From: Caryophanales bacterium UBA4869
Lineage (GTDB): Bacteria; Bacillota_I; Bacilli_A; RFN20; CAG-288
Assembly: GCA_002399505.1 (NCBI GenBank)
Contig: DHDT01000019.1
Span: forward strand, 1 to 37,214
DNA length: 37,214 bases
Reading direction: 5' to 3'
How positions within the stretch are numbered: position 1 is the first letter of the stretch; every line of letters begins with the position of its first letter. Under the pieces are notes generated by a model, which worked only from the letters and a program-made list of their open reading frames with translations, was not told the DNA's origin and did no database searches. Positions 17,413-26,608 of this stretch are shown here, piece after piece. The position numbers and the translations under genes were made by a program.

Positions 17413-17429
17413 TTTCACGTGAAATTAAT
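17408..17429. promoter_or_regulatory. Perfect 22-bp palindrome with parS-like core
   Basis: Exact palindrome centred on CACGTG. The inner 16 bases AATTTCACGTGAAATT are flanked by three further paired bases on each side (ATT/AAT). The inner 12 (TTTCACGTGAAA) equal the core of parS, the ParB site (TGTTTCACGTGAAACA). The next bases out (A/T instead of G/C) resemble the Noc site instead. It overlaps the stop codon of the coiled-coil gene and ends 19 nt before the pepT ATG. No T-run follows, so it is not a standard terminator. Location close to oriC fits parS. Confidence 0.65.
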
Positions 17430-17448
17430 ATATAAAGAGGATAACAAC

Positions 17449-18639
17449 ATGACAGTATTAGAAAGTTTTCTGAAGTATGTTTCTTATGAGACTACCGCTC
17501 AAGACGAAAGAAGCAACAGCTGTTCCAATGATAAGATGCTTGTACTTGCAGACGAAATGCTTGAAGAACTTCAGGCCTTGAAGCCTGATGAAATCAGCAT
17601 CAACAGATTTGGAGTCATCGACTGCAAATTCCATGGAGACGAAAGCAAAGACTCGGTAGCCTTTTTAGCTCATATGGATACTTCTCCTTCTGCATCTGAT
17701 AAAGATGTTAAAGCCAGAATTATCGATTATAAGGGCGGAGACATCGAACTAAAGCCTGGTCTTATTCTCTCTGAAAAAGAATTCACATCCTTAAAGCAGG
17801 GCGTCGGTCATAAGTTAGTCGTCACCGACGGCAACACACTATTAGGAGGTGACGACAAAGCCGGTATGGCTATCATCATGACTTCTCTAAGAGAAGCTCT
17901 GAAGAAGAAAGACCATCGTCCCTTAGAGATTATCTTCACTACCGATGAAGAGATCGGAGCTGATGCCAAACACATCTCGATGGAGATCGTCAATTCCAAA
18001 TACGGATATACCATCGACGGCGGTGACTATCGGGGCTTATCGATTGAATCCTTTACGGCTTATGGAATGGATATTCATACCATGGGCAAGTCTATTCATC
18101 CAGGCTATGCCAAAGACAAATTGGTAAATGCCTCCACCGTCTTAATCGAATTCATCGATTCTCTTCCGAAGTTCTTAAGACCGGAACACACCGATAAAAG
18201 AGAACCCTTCTATCATCTGTGCGGAATTAAAGGCAATGAGGATGAGAGCGAAGCCAATATGATCATCAGAAGCTTTGACGAAGTGGAATGCAAAGAACTG
18301 ATTTCCATCGCCGAGCTTTCGGCTAGGAGAATCAATGATCGCTTAGGCTATGAAGCTCTCACTCTTGATGTCTATGAGCAGTATCACAATATGAAACAGG
18401 TTCTCGATAAGCATCCGGAGATTCTCAAAGAAGCCGAGGAAGTCTACAAAGAAGTCGGTATCCCCTATGGCTATGAGGCAATCAGAGGCGGAACCACCGG
18501 CAGTCAGTTATCCTTTATGGGTCTTCCCACTCCCAATCTTGGAACCGGAGACTATAACTGTCACGGCCGTTTTGAATACGTCGATGTCTATGAGATGGAG
18601 AAAATGTGTGAAGTAGTTACCAGACTGATGACTAGGTAA
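17449..18639 (+). CDS. pepT: Peptidase T (tripeptide aminopeptidase, M20B)
   Basis: A cytosolic di-zinc aminopeptidase of 396 residues that removes N-terminal residues from tripeptides. Metal-site motifs in order: AHMDTSPSAS (His ligand and Asp), LLGGDDKAGMA (bridging Asp), TTDEEIGADA (catalytic Glu plus Glu ligand), TIDGGDYRGLSIESF (Asp ligand) and the C-terminal NLGTGDYNCHGRFEYV (His ligand). All are intact. The start is the ATG at 17449 with SD AAAGAGGA (17434-17441). An in-frame GTG at 17419 lies inside the palindrome, has no SD and would add ten residues unlike the family. It probably finishes the peptides brought in by the Opp system downstream. It may be co-transcribed with the coiled-coil gene, since no terminator lies between them. 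Confidence 0.93.
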   Translation: MTVLESFLKYVSYETTAQDERSNSCSNDKMLVLADEMLEELQALKPDEISINRFGVIDCKFHGDESKDSVAFLAHMDTSPSASDKDVKARIIDYKGGDIELKPGLILSEKEFTSLKQGVGHKLVVTDGNTLLGGDDKAGMAIIMTSLREALKKKDHRPLEIIFTTDEEIGADAKHISMEIVNSKYGYTIDGGDYRGLSIESFTAYGMDIHTMGKSIHPGYAKDKLVNASTVLIEFIDSLPKFLRPEHTDKREPFYHLCGIKGNEDESEANMIIRSFDEVECKELISIAELSARRINDRLGYEALTLDVYEQYHNMKQVLDKHPEILKEAEEVYKEVGIPYGYEAIRGGTTGSQLSFMGLPTPNLGTGDYNCHGRFEYVDVYEMEKMCEVVTRLMTR

Positions 18640-18716
18640 CAGAAATCAGTCAAAAAGCAAACAAAAAACGAATTTTATATCCCGCCTATATATACCTATA
18701 TATTATGTTCTTTTTC

Positions 18717-18730
18717 TGTAAGCGTTTACA
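18717..18730. promoter_or_regulatory. cre-like operator upstream of the subtilase
   Basis: TGTAAGCGTTTACA fits the CcpA consensus TGWAARCGYTWNCW at every position. It lies 195 bp before the subtilase ATG, upstream of the candidate promoter, and also 78 bp after the pepT stop. Confidence 0.65.
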
Positions 18731-18779
18731 TTTTAATCGATTGTTTTGATGATTAATTAAGAAAAGTACTTGAAAAGCT

Positions 18780-18826
18780 TAAAAAACGGGGATAAACACG
18801 ACATTTTTCATTGCTTATCCTCTTTT
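18780..18826 (+). terminator. Probable terminator after pepT
   Basis: GGGGATAA (18788-18795) can pair with TTATCCTC (one G-T wobble) ahead of a T6 run; flanking A- and T-runs extend the stem. The loop is about 20 nt, so strength is uncertain. Confidence 0.5.
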
Positions 18827-18864
18827 TTATGCTTTTGTTGCTTTTCTTTTTTGTTTCACTTTTT

Positions 18865-18919
18865 TGGAAATGAGATATTAAGCCGTTAAAATTAACAATG
18901 CTTTATTTTTAAGGAGGAG
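18865..18919 (+). promoter_or_regulatory. Putative promoter and strong RBS of the subtilase
   Basis: -35 TTGGAA (18865-18870), 16-bp spacer, -10 TAAAAT (18887-18892), then the near-consensus SD AAGGAGGAG (18911-18919) 6 nt before the ATG. The strong SD suggests high expression. Promoter call is moderate because the region is generally AT-rich. Confidence 0.45.
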
Positions 18920-18925
18920 TCCCAC

Positions 18926-21900
18926 ATGAAAAAGTTATTATCAGTACTTTCATTGGCCACTATCGTCGGAGTAGGAGCATTATCTGCTCAATCTAATGAG
19001 GTAGTTATTCCTGGCACAGAGAAGAACAGCCAGAAATCCTATCTTGTCACACTCGATGGAGAGGCTAACGAAGAAAACAAAGAAAGAAACGAAGTTCAAC
19101 TCAACGAGGTTCTTAATGAACTCGCCTATAAACTTCCTAAGGATAGCTATACCATTGACTATACTTATGACACAGTCATGAATGGTTTTGCCGTCAAGAC
19201 ATATTCGGGTCTTGAGAATGTAATCAAATCCATTTCTCATGTGGCTTCTGTCGAAGAATCTCATTCTTATTCTGCTCCGGCTGAGAATCTCACTACCACT
19301 ACCTATCAGGGTGGCGTGAGAACATCGATGACCCCTGAAGAGGTTCAGGCCGCTAAGTTAGTCAACTATTCAGCTGAAACCATGCATGCCACTGGCACTG
19401 ATATCACAGCTGCCATCAAAGATGTGACCGGTACAGAATCGGCGTCACAGGGTGGCAAAAATGTTTCAGTCGGTATCATCGATACTGGTCTTTTCCTTAA
19501 CCAGGTTGAGGGAACTGCTGCCAGAACTGCAGCTTTAGCTACTGCTGAAAAGGGTAATTACACTTTGACAGCTCCGGCTTTCAAAGATTTCACCGATACA
19601 TCTTTTAACAAGCTCACTGCTGAGAAGGTTGCTGCTGTTGCTGGACTCAAGGGCTCAAACTACACCAGAATCAACAATAAGATTCCTTTCTCCTTTGATT
19701 ATGCTGACAATGACGGCAATGTCGATCCTACTGGCGGACAGGAAGCCAGCGAACATGGTACCCATGTCGCTTCTATGGCTTCAGCTAACGGTACTGCCTT
19801 CCAGGGTATTGCCCCTAATGCCCAGGTTGCTGTTTTGAAGGTCTTCGGAAACAACGCTGCCGGAGCCGGTGATACAGCTATCATCGCCGCTTTAGAGGAT
19901 TCTGCCAAATTAGGTCTTGATGTCGTCAACCTTTCATTAGGTTCTGATCTTATCGATGATGATGACACTCCAACTAATGGTGTTTATCAGGCTTTGGAGA
20001 AGTGCTCTGAAGCTGGCGTCATCGTCAACTTTGCTGCTGGAAACTCTGGCAAGTCTTCATATTCAGGATCTAAAGGTTATTCCGATTGGACAACTGATAC
20101 TGTTGAAACTTCTATTACCGGAAGTGAAGCTCATATGGATGAAGGAGCTAACATCGTCGCAGCCTCTAACCCTAACAGAGCTTTCTATTCTTCTATTATG
20201 ACTATCGGTGATACTGCTGTTTCTTATGATGATCAGGTCATCAACAAGACTGGCAGCACCATTCATTATGAAAAACCTCTTCCGTTTTCAACCCTTATTC
20301 CTGAAGGACAGGATGAAGTTGCTCTCAAATACGTGAGAATCGGCGGCTTAGGTGCTGCTTCTGATTACACCGATGATATCAAGGCTTCTATCAGTGCCGG
20401 TAACAATGTCGCTGTTGTCGACCGTGGTTCTATCTCCTTCACTGAAAAGATCAGAAACGCCACTTCTTCTGGCGCCAAGGCTGTCATCGTTGTCAATAAC
20501 GATCCTTCTCTGACTTTCAACTTCAGCTTTGACTTCAATGGCTATGAACCTACTATTCCTGTCGTCTTAGTTTACAAGAGCATGTCTTCTATCTTCGGTG
20601 CTGCCGGAAATACCGGTGACATCAAGTTGGCGACTAACACTGTTCAGGAATCTCCTGACGGAAACGTCATTGCCTCCTTCTCCTCTGATGGTCCTTCCTA
20701 TAACCTCGATATCTCTCCTACAATCGCCGGACCTGGAAAACAGACAATGGGTGCTGTAGTCGCAACTAACAATGCCACTAATTCCGGTATTGTCGGTTAT
20801 GACAACTTCGATGGCACTTCCATGGCTACTCCTAATGTCACTGGAGCTATGGCTCTTACTTTAGGAGAGAAGAATCCTGATAACAATGGTGATCTGGCTT
20901 CTGCTTCTGCTGAAAAATATGCTACTTTCAAGTCTTATCTATCCAGCATTGCCATGTCGACAGCTGATCAGCTTGTCGACACCACCAAAGAGACTCTTAC
21001 TTCTCCTCGTATGCAGGGTGCCGGTGTCATCAATCCGAGAAATATCTTGGCCACTAACTCATATGTCAGCTATCACAATCAAGATGTCGGCGAATACAGC
21101 AACACTTTTGAATCCAAGGTTGAACTCAAGAACACTGGATCACTTAAGGTCTCTGATTTCACCGCCACTACTCCTAACTATGTCGAATTTGAATACACCA
21201 TTCACAATGAGTCTGCAAATACCAGAACCTATAAGCCTGCTCTTTCTTTGATGATTCCCAGTCTCAGAGTTCAGCAGACTCAGGCTGAATATGATGAATC
21301 TGATGCTACTTCCAAAGTTGATGTACCTGTTAACCTTCCTTCCACCATCACTATGTCTGTCAACGATGATGAAGTCGCTATTCCTGAAGATCATCAGCTT
21401 ACCGGAACTGTCGTTGTTCCTGCCATGGGATCTGTCACAGCTACTGCTAAGGTCAGAATTGATGATCTGGCTTTCTCCAAGAAGTGGAATGATGTCAAGA
21501 ATGCTGATTTCACCGGTACTTTAAAAGAATACATTGCCAAATACTTCAAGGATGCCGGCGGAACATATGTTGAAGGCTACCTCAATCTCAATGAAGTCGG
21601 AAAGAGCGAAGATACCACTAAGGTTTCTCATAAGCTTTCTGTTCCTTACATGGGATTCTATGGTGACTATACAGTCGGCAAGGCTGTCGAAGATTTCGAC
21701 TTTGAAAAAGAAGACGGACGTCTCTACAATTCTGAGATGATCGATTCTTATGTCCAGAACCTCTCTAATGCCGAGTACCGAAAGAGCAATGCCTACACTG
21801 GTTCTACCTTAACTGCTGTTGCCAGCAACTTTAGTTCAACCAATATCGAAAATATTGCCAAGCTCAATACTTCCGGTAAAGCTGATGGCGCCACTAAGCT

Positions 21901-23023
21901 TTCTCTCAACTATGATATTGATTCTAAGCTTCACGCTGGTTCTGCTTCGGCCAATACTCTCTTAGCTGTCTTCTTTGTCAATCGTTCTATATCTGATGCT
22001 TCCTGGTCTATCAAGAAGGGTTCAACTTCTGTATCCACTGGAAAGATTGCTGATTATGGTTATGCCTCAGGCGGTATTACTTCTAGCGGCAGTCTGACTA
22101 AGTCCTGGTTATATACCGGTGACGGCATCATGATGCATCACGGCATCGCTCAGATTCCATTAAGTGCTGTCAATGAAGGCGAATATACTCTTGAATTCTC
22201 CTTTGCCTTAAAGGGTGTCTCCACTACTCAGAAAAAGACCTATACTCTGGTTGTCGACAAGACTGATCCTGTCTATGAGGGCGTCGCTACTTCTACTAGC
22301 AACAATAAGAACTACATGACTCTTACCACTAACGGCGGCAATGCAGCTTACTATGCTAATTCTATCGGTTACAACACAGCTAAGGTCGCCGGAAGCAGCA
22401 ACTCCTATTCTGCCAAGATCGCCTTGAGAGATACCAACATCGAGAATGAATCTGTTCTTGTCAGCGCTCAGGATATCAATCACAACGAATCTAAATACCT
22501 TATCAATCCTCTTGATACCTCTATCGTTGCCAAATCTAGTCAGTTCACTAATAAGATGAAGATCTCTGCTGCTTTGCTTAACTCCAGCGGCGGTCAGTAT
22601 CAGTATGATTTCGCTATCGCCGACTTCAACGACAACCCCATCACTCTCAAGGCCGATTATGAAATCTATGTCCAATTGGCTACTGGTCTTACGGCCTCTG
22701 ACCTCGATGTCAGTGTCGATTCCGAAGATCAGTCATTCACCTATGATGCCACTACCGGTATTCTCACCATCAAGATGCCTCGTAGCGCAGCCGGTTTCAC
22801 CATCAACTCCAAGCTCATCAACAAATCTACTTTAGGAGAACAGACTTCTTCTGGTTCTTCCTCAAGTTCTTCTTCTTCGTCTTCTTCCACTTCCGATAAC
22901 ACTTCTTCCTCTACTAGTGGCGGCGGATGCGGCGGAAGCATCATCGCTGTCTCCTCAATCGTCGGTGCAGCTGCTTTAGTCGGTGTCGGACTTCTCATCA
23001 AAAAGAAGAGAGAAGATAAGTAA
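18926..23023 (+). CDS. Giant cell-surface subtilase (S8; lactocepin / C5a-peptidase-like) with C-terminal Cys-containing anchor
   Basis: A secreted serine protease of 1365 residues. Signal peptide about 1-21, then an I9-like propeptide (about 35-120). The S8 catalytic triad is intact: Asp186 (VGIIDTG), His277 (EHGTHVA) and Ser632 (GTSMATP), with oxyanion Asn373 (AAGNSG). A PA-type insert lies between His and Ser (about 490-560, VAVVDRGSISFTEKI), as in cell-envelope proteinases. A long beta-rich region of Fn3-like and unassigned domains follows. The end is a Ser/Thr-rich linker, then GGGCGG, a hydrophobic segment of about 20 residues and KKKREDK. This resembles the GlyGly-CTERM/Synerg-CTERM sorting-tail pattern rather than LPXTG. 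Likely degrades host or dietary protein at the surface and feeds the Opp importer downstream. Activity confident; anchoring mechanism inferred. Confidence 0.9.
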   Translation: MKKLLSVLSLATIVGVGALSAQSNEVVIPGTEKNSQKSYLVTLDGEANEENKERNEVQLNEVLNELAYKLPKDSYTIDYTYDTVMNGFAVKTYSGLENVIKSISHVASVEESHSYSAPAENLTTTTYQGGVRTSMTPEEVQAAKLVNYSAETMHATGTDITAAIKDVTGTESASQGGKNVSVGIIDTGLFLNQVEGTAARTAALATAEKGNYTLTAPAFKDFTDTSFNKLTAEKVAAVAGLKGSNYTRINNKIPFSFDYADNDGNVDPTGGQEASEHGTHVASMASANGTAFQGIAPNAQVAVLKVFGNNAAGAGDTAIIAALEDSAKLGLDVVNLSLGSDLIDDDDTPTNGVYQALEKCSEAGVIVNFAAGNSGKSSYSGSKGYSDWTTDTVETSITGSEAHMDEGANIVAASNPNRAFYSSIMTIGDTAVSYDDQVINKTGSTIHYEKPLPFSTLIPEGQDEVALKYVRIGGLGAASDYTDDIKASISAGNNVAVVDRGSISFTEKIRNATSSGAKAVIVVNNDPSLTFNFSFDFNGYEPTIPVVLVYKSMSSIFGAAGNTGDIKLATNTVQESPDGNVIASFSSDGPSYNLDISPTIAGPGKQTMGAVVATNNATNSGIVGYDNFDGTSMATPNVTGAMALTLGEKNPDNNGDLASASAEKYATFKSYLSSIAMSTADQLVDTTKETLTSPRMQGAGVINPRNILATNSYVSYHNQDVGEYSNTFESKVELKNTGSLKVSDFTATTPNYVEFEYTIHNESANTRTYKPALSLMIPSLRVQQTQAEYDESDATSKVDVPVNLPSTITMSVNDDEVAIPEDHQLTGTVVVPAMGSVTATAKVRIDDLAFSKKWNDVKNADFTGTLKEYIAKYFKDAGGTYVEGYLNLNEVGKSEDTTKVSHKLSVPYMGFYGDYTVGKAVEDFDFEKEDGRLYNSEMIDSYVQNLSNAEYRKSNAYTGSTLTAVASNFSSTNIENIAKLNTSGKADGATKLSLNYDIDSKLHAGSASANTLLAVFFVNRSISDASWSIKKGSTSVSTGKIADYGYASGGITSSGSLTKSWLYTGDGIMMHHGIAQIPLSAVNEGEYTLEFSFALKGVSTTQKKTYTLVVDKTDPVYEGVATSTSNNKNYMTLTTNGGNAAYYANSIGYNTAKVAGSSNSYSAKIALRDTNIENESVLVSAQDINHNESKYLINPLDTSIVAKSSQFTNKMKISAALLNSSGGQYQYDFAIADFNDNPITLKADYEIYVQLATGLTASDLDVSVDSEDQSFTYDATTGILTIKMPRSAAGFTINSKLINKSTLGEQTSSGSSSSSSSSSSSTSDNTSSSTSGGGCGGSIIAVSSIVGAAALVGVGLLIKKKREDK

Positions 23024-23041
23024 GCTTTAAGTCAACTCAGT

Positions 23042-23080
23042 GCAAAAGCCCCGGAGAAATGCCGAGGCTTTTGCTTTCTT
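23042..23080 (+). terminator. Rho-independent terminator after the subtilase
   Basis: Stem GCAAAAGCC (23042-23050) / GGCTTTTGC (23066-23074), extended by an inner CGG/CCG pair, with a T-rich tail. Begins 18 nt after the stop. Confidence 0.85.
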
Positions 23081-23114
23081 AAGAGACTATCAACCTAAAG
23101 AAAAGAAATAAAAG

Positions 23115-23498
23115 ATGTTTATTGATTCTGAAACAAAAAAGAAGATTATCTGCTGGGCTATCGCTATCGCCATTCCTTTGATAGTGATCATCCCTTTAAG
23201 GTTCTTCTCAAACTTCGGTCTGAGTAATTCCTGCCTGATTCCAGGTGTTCTTTATCTGGGCTTTGTTTCTCTCTATTATGTCGTCAGATGGGGTACCTTT
23301 GATCTATTCCGCTTCCAGCTGTCAAATTGGGCCAGCACTCTCAAATATCACGGAAAGAAGAAATATCGTGATTATGAAGATTATCAGAACATCATGCAGG
23401 ACAAGAGAAAACAGAAGCACTTCATCTGGCTTCCTTGGACGTCTTTAGGAATACTACTTGTAGTATTGTCTATCGTTTTTGCTTTCTATCCTGTATAA
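23115..23498 (+). CDS. Small membrane protein, DUF3899-like
   Basis: A protein of 127 residues with three hydrophobic segments: about 10-30, about 42-60 (CLIPGVLYLGFVSLYYVVR) and about 102-125. A charged cytosolic stretch with many Lys/Tyr lies between the second and third (KYHGKKKYRDYEDY). The LSxxxxIPGVLxLGF motif, the FDxF segment that follows and the basic loop resemble the DUF3899 family of small Firmicutes membrane proteins, whose function is unknown. It sits alone between the subtilase terminator and the opp operon, with only a weak purine-rich RBS (AAAGAAAAG). Whether it shares a transcript with opp is unclear. Confidence 0.65.
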   Translation: MFIDSETKKKIICWAIAIAIPLIVIIPLRFFSNFGLSNSCLIPGVLYLGFVSLYYVVRWGTFDLFRFQLSNWASTLKYHGKKKYRDYEDYQNIMQDKRKQKHFIWLPWTSLGILLVVLSIVFAFYPV

Positions 23499-23500
23499 TA

Positions 23501-23514
23501 AGTAAGCGCTTTTA
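23501..23514. promoter_or_regulatory. cre-like operator upstream of oppA (two mismatches)
   Basis: AGTAAGCGCTTTTA matches TGWAARCGYTWNCW at 12 of 14 positions, with the palindromic centre AAGCGCTT. It starts 2 nt after the DUF3899-like stop and ends 128 bp before the oppA ATG. A TTGACT (23558-23563) downstream is a good -35; the matching -10 is ambiguous in the AT-rich stretch. Confidence 0.45.
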
Positions 23515-23642
23515 GAGATTTCTTTACGTTGGTTAGGGACTTTGAAAAAATACGTTATTGACTATGTTTTATTAAATAATAAAATATTATTATCTATCTT
23601 TGCGTCAACTTACGACAAAAAATAAACGGAGGATATACACTC

Positions 23643-26597
23643 ATGAAGAAATTACAGAGAATTTTAGGGCTCGCAATCATCGCATCTATTGCGGTTTTGG
23701 GATCTTGCAGTCCAGCAACCAGCAGCACCACTTCCGGAGGCGGACAGTCAACGTCGACTGGCACTTCCGATTATGACTTCTTTGTCAATTACAAAGGCGA
23801 AGAAGTTAAAAACAACGGCAGCTATAGCATCTCCGTCGGTGAGAAAGCTACTAGCGTCGCTGCTACCGCTTTAGGTTCCACAGGCGTCAAGTTTGCCTAT
23901 TCCTCCAGCGCCGCTGATGTTTTAAGCGTCAGCGATAAAGGCCTTCTTTCTCCTAAGGCTGTCGGAACTGCTGTCATCACCGTCAAAGTAGACGGAACTA
24001 CTGGCAGTGACATCGTCATGAACTTCACGGTTGAAAAGACTTCTTCAGCCGCTGGCGCTCAGTCTTATGCCAGTGTCTCCTATGATGAAAAGAGCAGACT
24101 GTTAGCCACGCTTGAAGATTATGCTGTCGATAACTATCTCACCGGTATCACCATGTTCTCAAATGGCGGATACGCGGTTTACAATGAACGTTATGTTCCG
24201 GCTCCCCGTGAATATGTTGTCGGTTATGGCTGGGGCACATCCCGTGAAGGATCTCTTAAAAAAGAGCTTCCCGGCGCTATCGGAAAACATCCTACTTATT
24301 ACACTATCGGAACTACCGGCTTAGCTCAGAAGGCCAATGCTCTTGATGCCTCTGGATCAGATGTATCAAGTCTTTATGGATATATTTCCAACTCTTATTA
24401 TTCGACTCGTCTGAATCAAAACGGCGATGGATACGAATGGTATCCTAATTTGGCTGTTGATAGTGAAAAGCGTCCTATCGCCATGAATGACGATGGAACT
24501 GTCGCTTCCAATCAGACTGGTGCTACTCATTCCAGATGGAGAATCCACCTGAGAAGCGGTGTCAAGTATGCCACCTCTTCATCGAAGACCGTCAACGGCG
24601 TCAACCTTTCTTCATATAACGGAAAAACTGTTGAATTAGCCGATTATCTAACTCCTATCAAACTTATGCTGACTAACTGGAACGGTCAGTATCGTGGTGC
24701 TGAAATGACCAAAGGCGTTTCCGGTTTTGCCGGTGCCGCCGATTATTTCGCTGATACTGGTTCCAATAAGACCGGAAACAGCAGTGCCCTTTGGGATGAT
24801 ACCCTTTGGAATCAGCATATGGGTGACAATATAAAAACCGGAACAGATGATACCGGTAATTATATCGAATTTAACCTTTTACTTCCCTGCACTCAGTTCT
24901 ATGCCATGTATTATATTTCCAGCAACCTCTATTCTCCGCTCCCTGAAAGCTTCATCAAGACTATCGGAGTAGGATCGTTTGGTGTCAATGACAGCACCAG
25001 ATCGCTTACTCCTGTCGATACCATGCTTTCAAGCGGACCTTATTTTATCGATCAGTTTGATGATGGCACAATTTCTCTTAAGAAGAATCCTAACTACTAT
25101 TACACTAAGGATACTTTTGCCGACGGCAATACCAGAGATGTCTATCAGCTTCCCGGTATCGATATGGTATATATCTCCAGCGATCAGCTTAAGAACCAGT
25201 TTGAAAATGGAGCCATCGATAACTATTCCCCAGATAAAGACGCTCTAAAGACAGTTTATAATACTGATTCCGGTGTTTCTTCTAATGGTGTCAAATGGAA
25301 CAGATACCTTACTAAAGGCGACGCTAACTTTAAGCTCAATGTCAATGCCACTACTCAGGAGCAGTGGAACAATATGTTTGGAACCACTGGTTCTGTTTAT
25401 CCGCATACTTCTGCTCAGATTCAAACCAGCGAATGGGGAACCAGAAAGAAATACCTTTCCGATCACGATTTCCTCAACTTCCTTTCCTTTGGCTTAGACA
25501 GAGCTGCTATTTCTTCTGCCCACGGCAGTCAGGCTACTCAGGAATATTTCTCAGACAACTATCTTATCGATCCTGAATCCGGTGTTTCCTATAATTCCAC
25601 CGACGCACACAAGGCTGTTTTACTTGATCGTTATAATGAAACTTATGGTTTCAACGAAGCTGCCGCTAAGGAAGCTTTGACTAACGCCTTCGAAAACACT
25701 ATTCTTCCGATGGCTGAAAACAAAGAGCTTACTGCTTCCGGTACTTCCGGTACCGCTGGCACTGCTGCTAATCCCTGGGCTGTCAAGATTACGATGAATT
25801 GGATGAATCCTTCTGATGTTACTGACTATAGCGATGTCTTTGTCTCTCTCAATAGAATCTTCTCGGAAGTTTCCACTGAAGATTATGGCGGCTGCTATAA
25901 ACTTGTAATAACTGAAAAGCCTGGTACTGCTGATTTCAATCAGGTCTATGACACGATGAAGCACGGCGAATATGACTTAGGATTCGGAGCTATTTCCGGA
26001 AACGATCTTAACCCGCTCAACTTCTTTGAAGTCCTGAAGTCTGATAACTCTTCTGATTTCACTCTCAACTGGGGTGTTGACACCAGCAAGACCAGCCCTG
26101 ATATCGTCTACGATGGCAAGACCTGGTCCTTTGATGGCTTATGGAAAGCCGGCGATACCGGTGTTGCCTTAGCTAACGATGGTTCTATCGCCAACATTTC
26201 CAACGTCTCCACTGCTCATACTTCTGCTGACGGCAAGACTAAGTATGATTCAGCTTCCACTTCTGATTTGACTATCACCTATAAGATTTCCTTCAAGGCC
26301 TTAATCGAAGGCGGAGCCACTAATCTCAATGTCAAGATCTATGGTCTGAGCAATGCCTCTGGCGGTGCTTTCACCTTAGCTCAGCTTGGAGCCACTGAAG
26401 CCAATAACTATGTTGGAAACGTCACTATCATCAACGCTCTCAACCACTATATCGATGAAGCTTCCGGCAAGACTTTACTTGCTTCCACTGCTTCCATCAA
26501 CGTCAACTATGACCTTGTCATCAACAACGTCAGGACTCCTGTCACTGTCATCCTCAAGGTACCTACCTATGCCGGTGTCTTCGGGCTTCCTGAATAA
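23643..26597 (+). CDS. oppA: Oligopeptide ABC transporter substrate-binding lipoprotein with N-terminal Ig-like domain
   Basis: A lipoprotein of 984 residues, much longer than the usual 520-560 for this family. Signal peptide with lipobox VLGSC (Cys about residue 22), a Ser/Thr/Gly linker, then a Big_2-like Ig domain (about 45-130) with VGTAVITVKV. The SBP family 5 core follows, recognisable by LYSPLPESFIK, SSGPYFIDQF and ISLKKNPNYYYTKD (the usual GPYKL...LKRNPNYW pattern). Another approximately 130 residues of beta-rich sequence are added at the C-terminus. It captures extracellular peptides and delivers them to OppBC. SD GGAGGA (23628-23633) is 9 nt from the ATG. First gene of oppABCDF. Substrate specificity (peptides versus other solutes of the family) is inferred from the proteolytic context. 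Confidence 0.9.
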   Translation: MKKLQRILGLAIIASIAVLGSCSPATSSTTSGGGQSTSTGTSDYDFFVNYKGEEVKNNGSYSISVGEKATSVAATALGSTGVKFAYSSSAADVLSVSDKGLLSPKAVGTAVITVKVDGTTGSDIVMNFTVEKTSSAAGAQSYASVSYDEKSRLLATLEDYAVDNYLTGITMFSNGGYAVYNERYVPAPREYVVGYGWGTSREGSLKKELPGAIGKHPTYYTIGTTGLAQKANALDASGSDVSSLYGYISNSYYSTRLNQNGDGYEWYPNLAVDSEKRPIAMNDDGTVASNQTGATHSRWRIHLRSGVKYATSSSKTVNGVNLSSYNGKTVELADYLTPIKLMLTNWNGQYRGAEMTKGVSGFAGAADYFADTGSNKTGNSSALWDDTLWNQHMGDNIKTGTDDTGNYIEFNLLLPCTQFYAMYYISSNLYSPLPESFIKTIGVGSFGVNDSTRSLTPVDTMLSSGPYFIDQFDDGTISLKKNPNYYYTKDTFADGNTRDVYQLPGIDMVYISSDQLKNQFENGAIDNYSPDKDALKTVYNTDSGVSSNGVKWNRYLTKGDANFKLNVNATTQEQWNNMFGTTGSVYPHTSAQIQTSEWGTRKKYLSDHDFLNFLSFGLDRAAISSAHGSQATQEYFSDNYLIDPESGVSYNSTDAHKAVLLDRYNETYGFNEAAAKEALTNAFENTILPMAENKELTASGTSGTAGTAANPWAVKITMNWMNPSDVTDYSDVFVSLNRIFSEVSTEDYGGCYKLVITEKPGTADFNQVYDTMKHGEYDLGFGAISGNDLNPLNFFEVLKSDNSSDFTLNWGVDTSKTSPDIVYDGKTWSFDGLWKAGDTGVALANDGSIANISNVSTAHTSADGKTKYDSASTSDLTITYKISFKALIEGGATNLNVKIYGLSNASGGAFTLAQLGATEANNYVGNVTIINALNHYIDEASGKTLLASTASINVNYDLVINNVRTPVTVILKVPTYAGVFGLPE

Positions 26598-26608
26598 TAT
26601 CAACTAAA

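Noticed and set aside
17408..17429. Palindrome as terminator of the coiled-coil gene
   Set aside because: A+T-rich arms, no loop and no following T-run; it also overlaps the stop codon. A binding site explains it better.
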